This document shows, piece by piece, positions 1 to 7,572 of a stretch of DNA of 62,015 nt. Source of the stretch: Firmicutes bacterium AM41-11 (lineage in GTDB: Bacteria; Bacillota_I; Bacilli_A; Erysipelotrichales; Erysipelotrichaceae); NCBI GenBank assembly GCA_003480165.1, contig QUIQ01000009.1:1-62015 (forward strand), in the 5' to 3' direction. Each line of letters opens with the position of its first letter. Position 1 is the stretch's first letter. The notes under the pieces were generated by a model that saw only the letters and a list, made by a program, of their open reading frames with translations, was not told the DNA's origin and did no database searches. The translations under genes and the position numbers were made by a program.

Positions 1-33
1 ACGAATCTTTTAGAAAAAAGGATAAAATTTCAT

Positions 34-76
34 AAAAAAAGACCAAATTTTGATGAAAAACATCAAATGTTTGGTC
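34..76 (-). terminator. Intrinsic terminator of pyruvate carboxylase gene
   Basis: On the minus strand, just past the pyc stop codon, a long hairpin (arms about 41-55 and 61-76, AAAAA loop) is followed by a run of seven U residues (plus-strand A at 34-40). This is a standard Rho-independent terminator. Confidence 0.85.
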
Positions 77-99
77 TTAATAAGATTTATTAGATTTTT

Positions 100-3000
100 T
101 TATTTTGTTTTTGGAAAATCAAGCGTAAAGATTAATTGTCCAGCCTTTACTTGATCTCCTTCGGCAACATGAATTTCTTTGATGGTTCCATCCATGTGTG
201 CAATTATGGCGGTTTCCATCTTCATGGCTTCAATGGTACCTAGTGTATCGTTTTCTTTTACTTTATCGCCAACTTTATAGTTGATCTTTGTGACTAATCC
301 AGGAATGGATGCACCAGATTGAGATTTATCTTGTGGATCAGCCATTTTTGTTTCTTTTCCTTCCACGCGAATCGTTGGGTCTGGTACAGAAACAACACGA
401 CGGTTTCCGTTTAATTCGAAAATAACATTTCGTGTTCCATCTTCTAGATTGGCATCTCCCATACGTACATAACGAATGACTAAAGTTTTACCATCTTCGA
501 TGTTGATGAAATTGGTTTCACCTAATGCTAGACCATTGAAGAAGACATGACTTCCCATTCGAGTTAGATAGCCATATTCTTTTTCGTGTTCCCAATAGTC
601 TTTTGTGACTTTTGGATAAAGGCAATAGGAAATAACTTCACGCATATCAAAATCGTGTGGGCATAGCTTTTCAACTTCTTTTTTCGCTTTTTCAAAGTCG
701 ACAGGTTCCAACAATTCTCCTGGACGACAAGTGATTGGCTTTTCTCCTTTTAAGACGATTTCTTGCAGGTCTTTTGGGAAACCATGTGGTGGTTGCCCCA
801 TCATACCTTTAAAGTAGGCAATGACTGAATCAGGGAAAGTTAAACTTTGGCCTTTTTCTAAGATGTTTTCTGGTGTTAAGTCATTTTGCACCATAAAGAT
901 AGCCATATCTCCAACCATTTTCGAAGAAGGCGTTACTTTGGTCAGACCGCCTAACATCGTATCTACCACTTTATACATTTTCTTGACTTCATCAAAACGT
1001 GAGCCAAGACCTAAAGAAGCAACTTGCGGACCTAAATTGGTGTATTGACCACCAGGAATCTCGTATTTATAAATATCGGTATCCGTTGTCTTCAAACCAT
1101 TGTCAAAACTTTCATAACGTAAACGGACATCGGCATAGTAGTTGGATAATTCTTCAATTCGATCTAGGTCGAGTCCGGTATCACGCTCTTGTCCTTCCAG
1201 TGCTGCAACGACCGCATTCATGGAAGGCTGACTTGTCATACCAGACATCGAAGCTACGGCTGTATCGACAATATCAACACCAGCTTCAGCGGCCATTAAA
1301 TAGGTGGCAACCTGGTTGCCAGAAGTATCATGGGTATGCAGATGAATTGGCAATTCCACTTCATTACGCAAGGCATGAACTAACTCTTTAGCCGCATATG
1401 GTTTTAATAAACCTGCCATATCTTTGATGGCGATAGAATGAACGCCACGTTTTTCCAGCTCTTTAGCCATTTTAATATAGTAATCAAGCGTGAAAGTTGT
1501 ATTCGATGGATCTAGAATATCCCCTGTATAGCAGATTGTTCCTTCACAGAATTTGCCTTGTTTCAAGACTTCATCGATTGCGACTTCCATACCTGGTAAC
1601 CAGTTCAAGGAATCAAATACTCGGAAGATATCAATGCCATATTTAGCCGATTGATGAATGAATTCCCGAACTACATTATCGGGATAGTTTGCATAACCAA
1701 CAGCACTGGAACCACGCAACAACATCTGGAAAGGAATATTTGGGATAGCCTTACGTAAAGCATCCAAACGCTCCCAAGGGTTTTCGTGTAAGAAACGATA
1801 TGCCACATCAAAAGTAGCACCACCCCACATCTCCAGTGAGAAACAATCCTTAAGAATTTCGGCCGTTCCATCGGCTCCTTTCAACATATCACGCGTACGC
1901 ATACGTGTTGATAATAAGGATTGATGGGCATCCCGCATTGTCGTATCGGTAATCAATAGACGTTTTTGGTCGCGAACCCATTTGGAGAACTGACTTGGAC
2001 CCAATGCATCCAATTGTTGCTTCAAACCAGGACCCGGTTCCCCATGACTTTGTGGGAAGCGTGGTTTATCCAACTGCTTTCTTTCACTATCCGGATTGGC
2101 TACCTGGATATTGGCAATATAGCGTAGAATTCGTGTAGCTCGATCTCGAGAACCAACCACATCAAATAATTCTGGTGTTTCATCAATGAATTTGGTGTGA
2201 CATTGACCATTGATAAAAGTTGGGTGACTTAAAATATTGGTAATGAAAGGAATGTTCGTCTTTACCCCACGAATATGACATTCACTCATAGCCCGTAAAG
2301 CTCTTCGACACGCACCATGGAAGGTGTTATCAAAAGCTGTTACCTTAACTAAAAGAGAATCATAGTATGGAGAAATAACGGTACCCGTTGTAGCATTTCC
2401 ACCATCCAGACGAACCCCAAATCCACCTGCCGTTCGATAAGCAGTAATACGACCATGATCTGGCGCAAAGTTATTTTGTGGATCTTCGGTTGTAACTCGA
2501 CATTGGATGGCATAGTTGCGGGCTTTGACATCTTCTTGTTTAGTGATACCAATTTCCGGATGATCCATCGTATTGCCTTCGGCAATCAAGATCTGGGCAC
2601 GGACTAAATCAATACCCGTAACCATTTCGGTAACTGTATGTTCGACTTGAATACGGGGATTCATTTCAATAAAGTAGTAATTTCCATCTCTATCCACTAA
2701 GAACTCTTCGGTACCGGCATTGGTGTAACCAACAGTTTTCGCAATTTTAATCGCATCGGCACGAATTTTTTCTAAGACTTCGGGTTTAACAGACCAGGCA
2801 GGGGCAAACTCTACCACTTTTTGATACCGGCGTTGTACCGAGCAGTCTCTTTCTAAAAGATGATAGGTATGACCTTGTTCATCGGCTAAAATCTGTACTT
2901 CAATGTGTTTTGGTTCCACTAAGAACTTTTCAATAAAAATATCATCGTTGCCAAAGGCTTTAGCTGCTTCGGTTTTGACTAATTCAAAAGCCGGTTTTAC

Positions 3001-3543
3001 TTCTTCGGGTTTTTCACAACGACGCATACCGCGTCCTCCACCACCGGCAGCGGCTTTTAAAATAACCGGATAGCCAAAAGAATTCGCTAGTTCTAAGGCT
3101 TGGTCGGCATCCTTTAGCGGTTCTTTTGAACCAGGAATAATCGGAACGCCAGCGGCAATCGCAATTTCTTTGGCATTCAGTTTATCTCCCATCTTTTCAA
3201 GGATTTGACTGGAAGGACCAATGAATTTAATGCCAGCTTCTTCACAAGCACGCGCAAAATCGGCATTCTCCGATAAGAAACCATAACCAGGGTGAATCGC
3301 ATCAACCCCACGTCGTTTAGCTAAGTCGATAATGGCGGGAATATCTAAATAAGCCCCAACCGGACTATCGTTTTCACTAATTAAATAGGCTTCATCCGCA
3401 CGAACACGGAACTGGCTGTTAATGTCTTCTTTGGAGTAAATGGCTACCGTATGAATTCCCAAATCGTAACAAGCACGAAAGATACGAATGGCAATTTCTC
3501 CACGATTGGCCACTAATACTTTGTTAAAGTGTTTTTTATTCAT
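100..3543 (-). CDS. pyc: Pyruvate carboxylase
   Basis: ATP- and biotin-dependent carboxylation of pyruvate to oxaloacetate, the anaplerotic entry to C4 acids. The 1147-residue length fits a single-chain enzyme. An N-terminal biotin carboxylase/ATP-grasp domain (about 1-455, glycine-rich AAAGGGGRGMRR loop) is followed by the carboxyltransferase domain (starting near DTTMRDAHQSLL at about 540, metal-site HLHTHDTSG), a PYC/OADA domain, and a C-terminal biotinyl domain with EAMKM (biotinylated Lys about 1108). An upstream in-frame GTG at 3552 abuts the Shine-Dalgarno sequence, whereas ATG 3543 sits 9 nt behind AGAAGGA, so I chose ATG. Monocistronic, with its own terminator. Fumarase and malic enzyme elsewhere in the window belong to the same C3/C4 node. 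Confidence 0.97.
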   Translation of the reverse strand: MNKKHFNKVLVANRGEIAIRIFRACYDLGIHTVAIYSKEDINSQFRVRADEAYLISENDSPVGAYLDIPAIIDLAKRRGVDAIHPGYGFLSENADFARACEEAGIKFIGPSSQILEKMGDKLNAKEIAIAAGVPIIPGSKEPLKDADQALELANSFGYPVILKAAAGGGGRGMRRCEKPEEVKPAFELVKTEAAKAFGNDDIFIEKFLVEPKHIEVQILADEQGHTYHLLERDCSVQRRYQKVVEFAPAWSVKPEVLEKIRADAIKIAKTVGYTNAGTEEFLVDRDGNYYFIEMNPRIQVEHTVTEMVTGIDLVRAQILIAEGNTMDHPEIGITKQEDVKARNYAIQCRVTTEDPQNNFAPDHGRITAYRTAGGFGVRLDGGNATTGTVISPYYDSLLVKVTAFDNTFHGACRRALRAMSECHIRGVKTNIPFITNILSHPTFINGQCHTKFIDETPELFDVVGSRDRATRILRYIANIQVANPDSERKQLDKPRFPQSHGEPGPGLKQQLDALGPSQFSKWVRDQKRLLITDTTMRDAHQSLLSTRMRTRDMLKGADGTAEILKDCFSLEMWGGATFDVAYRFLHENPWERLDALRKAIPNIPFQMLLRGSSAVGYANYPDNVVREFIHQSAKYGIDIFRVFDSLNWLPGMEVAIDEVLKQGKFCEGTICYTGDILDPSNTTFTLDYYIKMAKELEKRGVHSIAIKDMAGLLKPYAAKELVHALRNEVELPIHLHTHDTSGNQVATYLMAAEAGVDIVDTAVASMSGMTSQPSMNAVVAALEGQERDTGLDLDRIEELSNYYADVRLRYESFDNGLKTTDTDIYKYEIPGGQYTNLGPQVASLGLGSRFDEVKKMYKVVDTMLGGLTKVTPSSKMVGDMAIFMVQNDLTPENILEKGQSLTFPDSVIAYFKGMMGQPPHGFPKDLQEIVLKGEKPITCRPGELLEPVDFEKAKKEVEKLCPHDFDMREVISYCLYPKVTKDYWEHEKEYGYLTRMGSHVFFNGLALGETNFINIEDGKTLVIRYVRMGDANLEDGTRNVIFELNGNRRVVSVPDPTIRVEGKETKMADPQDKSQSGASIPGLVTKINYKVGDKVKENDTLGTIEAMKMETAIIAHMDGTIKEIHVAEGDQVKAGQLIFTLDFPKTK

Positions 3544-3643
3544 ATGTTTCACTCCTTCTAAGGGCTTTTTTATTATAACAGATTCAAAAAGGGAAGAAGG
3601 GAATTCGTGCTAAAATAATCCTGTCAAATAGGAGGTATGTAAA

Positions 3644-4021
3644 ATGATTCAAGGAATTCATCATGTATGTTTAAAAGCCGATACCCAGGAAAACTATACA
3701 AAAGCCATAACGTTTTACACCGAAGTTTTAGGTTGTTCCATAAAACGCCAATGGGATTCCGGCATTATGTTAGATACCGGACATGGGCTGATTGAAATCT
3801 TCAATCAAGCTGATACACCCCTGGACCAAGGGGTGATTCGCCATTTTGCCCTGGCAACCGATTGTGTGGATGATTGCGTGGCAGCTATCCAAAAAGCCGG
3901 GTATCCGATTACCGTTCCCTGCAAAGAAGTAACCATTCCTTCCGAACCACCTTTTCCTATCCGTATTGCTTTCTGCCAAGGTCCGATGGGTGAAGAAATT
4001 GAATTGTTTCAAGAATTGTAG
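3644..4021 (+). CDS. VOC (glyoxalase/bleomycin-resistance fold) family protein
   Basis: A 125-residue single-domain protein of the vicinal oxygen chelate superfamily: it opens with IQGIHHVCLKA (metal-ligand His in the first beta strand), has GHGLIEIF in the middle, and ends with GPMGEEIELFQEL, carrying the C-terminal glutamate ligand typical of glyoxalase-like proteins. Homologues include lactoylglutathione lyase and fosfomycin- or bleomycin-resistance proteins; the substrate cannot be read from the sequence. The start follows a good AGGAGG at 7-8 nt spacing. No terminator directly follows the stop, so transcripts may run into the hairpin at 4143-4166. It is divergent from pyc. Confidence 0.85.
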   Translation: MIQGIHHVCLKADTQENYTKAITFYTEVLGCSIKRQWDSGIMLDTGHGLIEIFNQADTPLDQGVIRHFALATDCVDDCVAAIQKAGYPITVPCKEVTIPSEPPFPIRIAFCQGPMGEEIELFQEL

Positions 4022-4029
4022 TTTGGTCT

Positions 4030-4059
4030 AGCAGTTCGGGGGGGGGGTTCGTGTATAAT
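4030..4059 (+). promoter_or_regulatory. Candidate promoter with G10 in its spacer
   Basis: TATAAT at 4054-4059 is a consensus -10. No good -35 lies 16-18 nt upstream (AGCAGT or GCAGTT), so strength would depend on spacer length or on an activator. Start of transcription would be near 4066. Confidence 0.45.
4038..4047 (+). repeat. G10 homopolymer tract just upstream of a -10 box
   Basis: Ten consecutive G residues in an AT-rich intergenic region, ending 6 nt before a perfect TATAAT (4054-4059). The tract lies where the -35/-10 spacer would be. Long G tracts are prone to slipped-strand length change and also to sequencing error. Confidence 0.9.
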
Positions 4060-4065
4060 AGACTT

Positions 4066-4170
4066 AGCGCATGTCCCATTCATGTGCCCGATTTTTGCTC
4101 ATTTGTTTCAATCCCTTTCCCGAAACAAATGGCATTTACTAGGGTGTCTATGGCAGGCACCTTTTTCTTT
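4066..4170 (+). ncRNA. Putative small RNA of about 105 nt, function unknown
   Basis: Between the TATAAT at 4054 and the FMN-riboswitch promoter at 4185 lies a stretch with no credible ORF but with RNA-like structure. A perfect 9-bp stem (ATTTGTTTC 4101-4109 with GAAACAAAT 4122-4130, pyrimidine-rich 12-nt loop) is followed by a terminator hairpin (GGTGTC 4143-4148 with GGCACC 4156-4161) and TTTTTCTTT. Promoter, structured body and terminator fit a short independent transcript. It matches no RNA family I recognise (not SRP, 6S or tmRNA). It could instead be only the 3' end of the VOC transcript. Confidence 0.35.
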
Positions 4171-4184
4171 GTGAAAAAAATCAC

Positions 4185-4213
4185 TTGCCATCCTGAAAAA
4201 GCTGTGCTAGACT
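4185..4213 (+). promoter_or_regulatory. Promoter of FMN-riboswitch/ribU operon
   Basis: TTGCCA (4185-4190), 17-nt spacer, TAGACT (4208-4213) preceded by TGC, an extended -10. It is correctly placed just upstream of the riboswitch. Confidence 0.7.
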
Positions 4214-4233
4214 TTGAACGTAGATAAATCAAT

Positions 4234-4350
4234 AAGTTCTTCGGGGCAAGGTGTAATTCCTTACCGGCGGTCAAAGTCCGCGACCCATGAAAATGGTTGA
4301 TCTGGTGAAATTCCAGAACCGACAGTATAGTCTGGATGGTAGAAGAAAAA
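4234..4350 (+). ncRNA. FMN riboswitch (RFN element) 1
   Basis: The conserved RFN core is readable: TTCTTCGGGGCAAGGTG, then ATTCC.TACCGGCGGT, AAAGTCCGCGACCC, a variable stem, GGTGAAATTCCAGAACCGACAGT and TAGTCTGGATG.AAGAA. It folds into the six-helix FMN aptamer. FMN binding normally promotes formation of the downstream terminator and shuts off the operon. It controls ribU and the coupled creatininase-family gene. A second copy occurs at 17106-17213. Confidence 0.95.
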
Positions 4351-4373
4351 AAGAATTTTTTGTCATTGTCAAA

Positions 4374-4406
4374 CCCTGAGAAGCTTATTCTTGGGGCTTT
4401 TTTTAG
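4374..4406 (+). terminator. Expression-platform terminator of FMN riboswitch 1
   Basis: CCCTGAGAA / TTCTTGGGG stem (4374-4398, GCTTA loop) followed by CTTTTTTT. It lies between aptamer and ribU start, so control is by transcription attenuation. Confidence 0.8.
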
Positions 4407-4445
4407 CTTTCTAGAACTTAGTGTTTATCACAAGGAGGAGAAAGA

Positions 4446-5069
4446 ATGAAAAACTGGAGTATTCAAAAAATGGTATTAACCGCGATGTTGGCAGGGGTAG
4501 CCGGGGCTTTAATGTCTTTAGAATTTGCCTTACCATTCATGCCACCATTCTACAAAATTGATTTTAGCGATGTACCAAGTATTATTGCCTTATTTAGTGC
4601 TGGACCGGTTTCTGCGGCAGCTGTTGAAGTTATTAAACTCGTTGTCAAAGTAGCTACGGTAGGAACCAATACCGCATATGTTGGGGAGTTAGCCAATCTT
4701 TTAGGCATTGCCTTATTTGTGATTCCTACCTGGCTGGTTTACACCAAGATGGGAAAAACCCGTAAAGCCGTTTGGGTATCGTTACTTGTCGGAATCATCG
4801 TACGTACTGCCTTTGCGTGCTTCTGTAATGCCTTTATTACTTTGCCACTCTATGCCAAAGCGATGGGTATGCCACTGGATGCAGTAGTAAAGATGGTTGG
4901 TTCAGTCAATCCAAGCATTAAAGATTTAACATCCTTTATCGCCTTAGCCACCATTCCTTTCAATATTATTAAGATTGGTGCCAACTATGTGATTGGTTAT
5001 CTTTTAATGGATCGTTTGGCTGCGGTTCGTCCAAGCTTTAAATTTATTTATGAAGGAAAAAATGCATGA
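4446..5069 (+). CDS. ribU: Riboflavin ECF transporter S component RibU (copy 1)
   Basis: Membrane-embedded riboflavin-binding subunit of an energy-coupling-factor importer; the shared EcfA/A'/T module must be encoded elsewhere. At 207 residues with about six hydrophobic segments it fits the family, and the RibU-like stretch PFYKIDFSDVPSIIALFSAGP near residues 33-53 resembles the substrate-binding loop. The start follows AAGGAGGAG. The FMN riboswitch directly upstream makes the flavin assignment strong. Its stop overlaps the next gene (ATGA), coupling translation to the creatininase-family hydrolase. A second, divergent RibU lies at 16352-17002. Confidence 0.9.
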   Translation: MKNWSIQKMVLTAMLAGVAGALMSLEFALPFMPPFYKIDFSDVPSIIALFSAGPVSAAAVEVIKLVVKVATVGTNTAYVGELANLLGIALFVIPTWLVYTKMGKTRKAVWVSLLVGIIVRTAFACFCNAFITLPLYAKAMGMPLDAVVKMVGSVNPSIKDLTSFIALATIPFNIIKIGANYVIGYLLMDRLAAVRPSFKFIYEGKNA

Positions 5070-5833
5070 TTCAGAACTATCAAGATCTAACGCGTCTGGA
5101 AATGGAAGCCATCGATAAAGAAAATACCCTTGTCTTACTTCCTTTAGGAGCTATCGAACAACATGGAAACCAAGCTCCATTAGGAACCGATGCCATTATT
5201 GCGAAAGCGATGTGTGAAACCATTCAAACAGAAATGGAGAAAACCAATCCGGATTTTCCCATGCTCGTATTTCCGGTATTACCCGTTGGTTTGAGTACCG
5301 AGCATAAAGATTTTTGTGGGTCGATTACCTTGAAACCAATGACGTATTATCACGTTTTATATGATATTTGTGAAAGTCTGGCCCATCATGGCTTTAAGAA
5401 AGTTGTGTTGTTAGTATGTCATGGAGGCAATACACCAGTTGCCCAATTGATTTCCCGCGAAATCCGCAGTGATTTTGGCTTATGTCCGTTTGTGTTATCG
5501 GCAGGGGCCTTTGATGATCCAAGCGTACAGGCAACGATTTCCGAAGGCAATGATTTTGATTTCCATGGTGGAGAAATGGAAACGTCTATGGTGATGGCCG
5601 TGGATGAGAACTTAGTCAAACTTGAAACCAGCGAAAAAGGAATCCAAAAAAATCAAACACTTCAACTTCATGCTGGCTGGTTGGCAAGTGACTGGGTAAC
5701 CGAACAAGGCAAACCCATTGGGATTGGTGGTGATCCTAAAGGTGCAAGTGCCGAAAAAGGCAAACTTATTCTGAAAATCAGTGCCCAACAAATCATAGAA
5801 CAGCTTTTAAAAATCCATCATGCGAAGCTCTAA
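5066..5833 (+). CDS. Creatininase-family amidohydrolase in the FMN-regulated operon
   Basis: A 255-residue member of the creatininase superfamily, recognised by LPLGAIEQHG and PLGTDAIIA near the N-terminus, VCHGGNTP in the middle and DFHGGEMETSMV, which together supply the metal-binding Glu, Asp and His residues. Known family activities include creatininase, the archaeal formamidopyrimidine deformylase ArfB of riboflavin/F420 synthesis, the mycofactocin peptidase MftE and the inositol-pathway hydrolase IolN. Here it starts inside the ribU stop (ATGA overlap) and is under the FMN riboswitch. I infer hydrolysis of a flavin, flavin precursor or breakdown product brought in by RibU; creatinine itself is unlikely. 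The exact substrate is unknown. Confidence 0.85.
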   Translation: MIQNYQDLTRLEMEAIDKENTLVLLPLGAIEQHGNQAPLGTDAIIAKAMCETIQTEMEKTNPDFPMLVFPVLPVGLSTEHKDFCGSITLKPMTYYHVLYDICESLAHHGFKKVVLLVCHGGNTPVAQLISREIRSDFGLCPFVLSAGAFDDPSVQATISEGNDFDFHGGEMETSMVMAVDENLVKLETSEKGIQKNQTLQLHAGWLASDWVTEQGKPIGIGGDPKGASAEKGKLILKISAQQIIEQLLKIHHAKL

Positions 5834-5857
5834 AACCTCGAAAGAGGTTTTTTCTTT
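5832..5857 (+). terminator. Terminator of ribU operon
   Basis: AAAACCTC GAAA GAGGTTTT hairpin followed by TTTCTTT, immediately after the stop codon. Confidence 0.85.
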
Positions 5858-5896
5858 GGGAAAACTTTGGTAGTATGAACCTATAGTGAGGCAAAT

Positions 5897-7519
5897 ATGA
5901 ATCAAGTAATTTATGTAACAGGACATCGTCATCCCGATACCGATTCGGTAGCCGCGGCGATTGCCTATTCTTCATTAAAAAAGCACCAGGGTTTGAATTG
6001 TATTCCCTGCCGTTTAGGTGAATTAAACGATGAAACCAAATATCTATTAGATCGTTTTGGTTTCGAACAACCCTATCATTTAAAAGATGCCCGGGTAACC
6101 TTATCAGAAATCCAGTTAAGTGAACCCGTAATGGTACAAAGAGATACAACGATTTATGAAACCGTGCAATTAATGGAAAGTAAACATATTCCGATGATTG
6201 CGGTCGTTGATGAACAAGAACATTTTTTAGGCATTGTGACCTATCAAGATATTTCGATGGTTGGAATGGGTGATACTTCTTTTGGCATTGATCTATTGAA
6301 ACAAACAACCGTTGAGGCCATTGCGAAAACCTTAAATGGGAAAATTGTCTATGCCAGCCCACAAACCCACTTAAATGGAAAAGTCAGCATTGTGGCCATG
6401 ACCAAACACGGTTTAGATAATTATGAAGTCAAAGATCGAATCGTCATGTTGGGCGATGATACCCAGGCCCAAGTCGATGCGATTGAAAAAGGCGCTGGTC
6501 TACTCATTGTGGTTTGGGCCCAAACCATTGATGAAAAAGTCATTGCCTTAGCCAAAGAAAAACAATGTTCCATTGTGATTAGTGGACATGGAGCGATGAA
6601 TACTTCACGATATTTATACTTTGCGCCACCAATTCATTTATTGATGAATGAAAAAGTTATCTCCTTCCATGAATGGGAAGTAGCCGAAGATGTACTAAAG
6701 AAAATGTTGAAAACACGTTTTCGTACCTATCCTGTTTTAGACCAAGAGGAAAAGTATGTCGGTTATGTCATGCGTTATGATATCTTGAATTCAAAGAACA
6801 AATCCATTGTGATGGTTGATCATAACGAATTCAGTCAATCCGTTCGAGCTATTGAAAAAGCCGAATTATTGGAAGTCATTGACCACCACCGTATATCAGA
6901 TTTCTCTACCCAGTTGCCGGTATCTTTCCGAAATGAAATCGTGGGTAGTACCGCAACCATTTTGACGGAGATGTTTCAAGAAAGACAAATCTTTATTGAA
7001 AAGAATCTGGCTGGCTTGTTGCTTGGAGCCATTATTTCCGATACGTTGAAATTCCGTTCTCCAACCACAACGCAGAAAGATATCTTTATGGCCAATGTCC
7101 TAGCCCAGATTGCTGGTTTAAATATTGATGAATTTGCCGAAGAGATGTTTACCGTAAGTACCGATATTTCCAATAAGACAATGGAAGAAGCTTTGCGTAC
7201 CGATATTAAACAGTTTGATATTGAAGATCAAAATGTTTTGATCAGTCAGGTTATTATTTATGATTACCATGCTACCGATAATCGGGAAGCCGAAATTGAA
7301 GAAGCCTGCCAAACGATTTTATCGCGTTCGGAAGCTCAGACGATTGTGGCTGTCTTTACCTCAATTATTGATTCTGGATCGGTTGTCTTTGCGAAAGGAA
7401 AGTGTGCGGAATGGGTCTATGAAGCCTTCCCAGAAGATGCTACTTCGTTCCAAGAAGGTCTCTTATCTCGCAAGAATCAGATCATCCCTAAACTGGCAGA
7501 TGTATTCTCCCATCATTAA
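5897..7519 (+). CDS. ppaC: Manganese-dependent inorganic pyrophosphatase with CBS and DRTGG domains
   Basis: Family II (DHH) pyrophosphatase hydrolysing PPi to phosphate in the cytosol. The N-terminus has GHRHPDTDSVAAAIAY (metal ligands His and Asp), later VMVDHNE and EVIDHHRISDF (the DHH motif), and near the C-terminus the substrate-binding SRKNQIIP. At 540 residues it is much longer than the roughly 310-residue simple form because a regulatory insert (about 70-300) holds two CBS repeats flanking a DRTGG-like segment; such enzymes are inhibited by AMP/ADP and activated by ATP or diadenosine polyphosphates. Weak GAGG ribosome site. Monocistronic, closed by the hairpin at 7518. Confidence 0.95.
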   Translation: MNQVIYVTGHRHPDTDSVAAAIAYSSLKKHQGLNCIPCRLGELNDETKYLLDRFGFEQPYHLKDARVTLSEIQLSEPVMVQRDTTIYETVQLMESKHIPMIAVVDEQEHFLGIVTYQDISMVGMGDTSFGIDLLKQTTVEAIAKTLNGKIVYASPQTHLNGKVSIVAMTKHGLDNYEVKDRIVMLGDDTQAQVDAIEKGAGLLIVVWAQTIDEKVIALAKEKQCSIVISGHGAMNTSRYLYFAPPIHLLMNEKVISFHEWEVAEDVLKKMLKTRFRTYPVLDQEEKYVGYVMRYDILNSKNKSIVMVDHNEFSQSVRAIEKAELLEVIDHHRISDFSTQLPVSFRNEIVGSTATILTEMFQERQIFIEKNLAGLLLGAIISDTLKFRSPTTTQKDIFMANVLAQIAGLNIDEFAEEMFTVSTDISNKTMEEALRTDIKQFDIEDQNVLISQVIIYDYHATDNREAEIEEACQTILSRSEAQTIVAVFTSIIDSGSVVFAKGKCAEWVYEAFPEDATSFQEGLLSRKNQIIPKLADVFSHH

Positions 7520-7544
7520 GTCATCACTATGATGACTTTTTTTT
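7518..7544 (+). terminator. Terminator of pyrophosphatase gene
   Basis: AAGTCATC ACTAT GATGACTT hairpin plus a run of T, overlapping the stop codon. Confidence 0.85.
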
Positions 7545-7552
7545 GCTATAAT
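7544..7552 (+). promoter_or_regulatory. Extended -10 promoter of ktrB operon
   Basis: TGCTATAAT (TATAAT at 7547-7552) directly after the upstream terminator; AAAAGGAAG follows as ribosome site. I looked for a c-di-AMP riboswitch here and the interval is too short for one. Confidence 0.6.
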
Positions 7553-7572
7553 GGGGAAAAGGAAGTACAACT

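Noticed and set aside
4080..4274. Minus-strand ORF across the putative sRNA and riboswitch
   Set aside because: It crosses the RFN aptamer and terminator and has no ribosome site or recognisable family.
7520..7572. c-di-AMP riboswitch before ktrB
   Set aside because: Only about 50 nt separate the terminator and start; too short for the aptamer.
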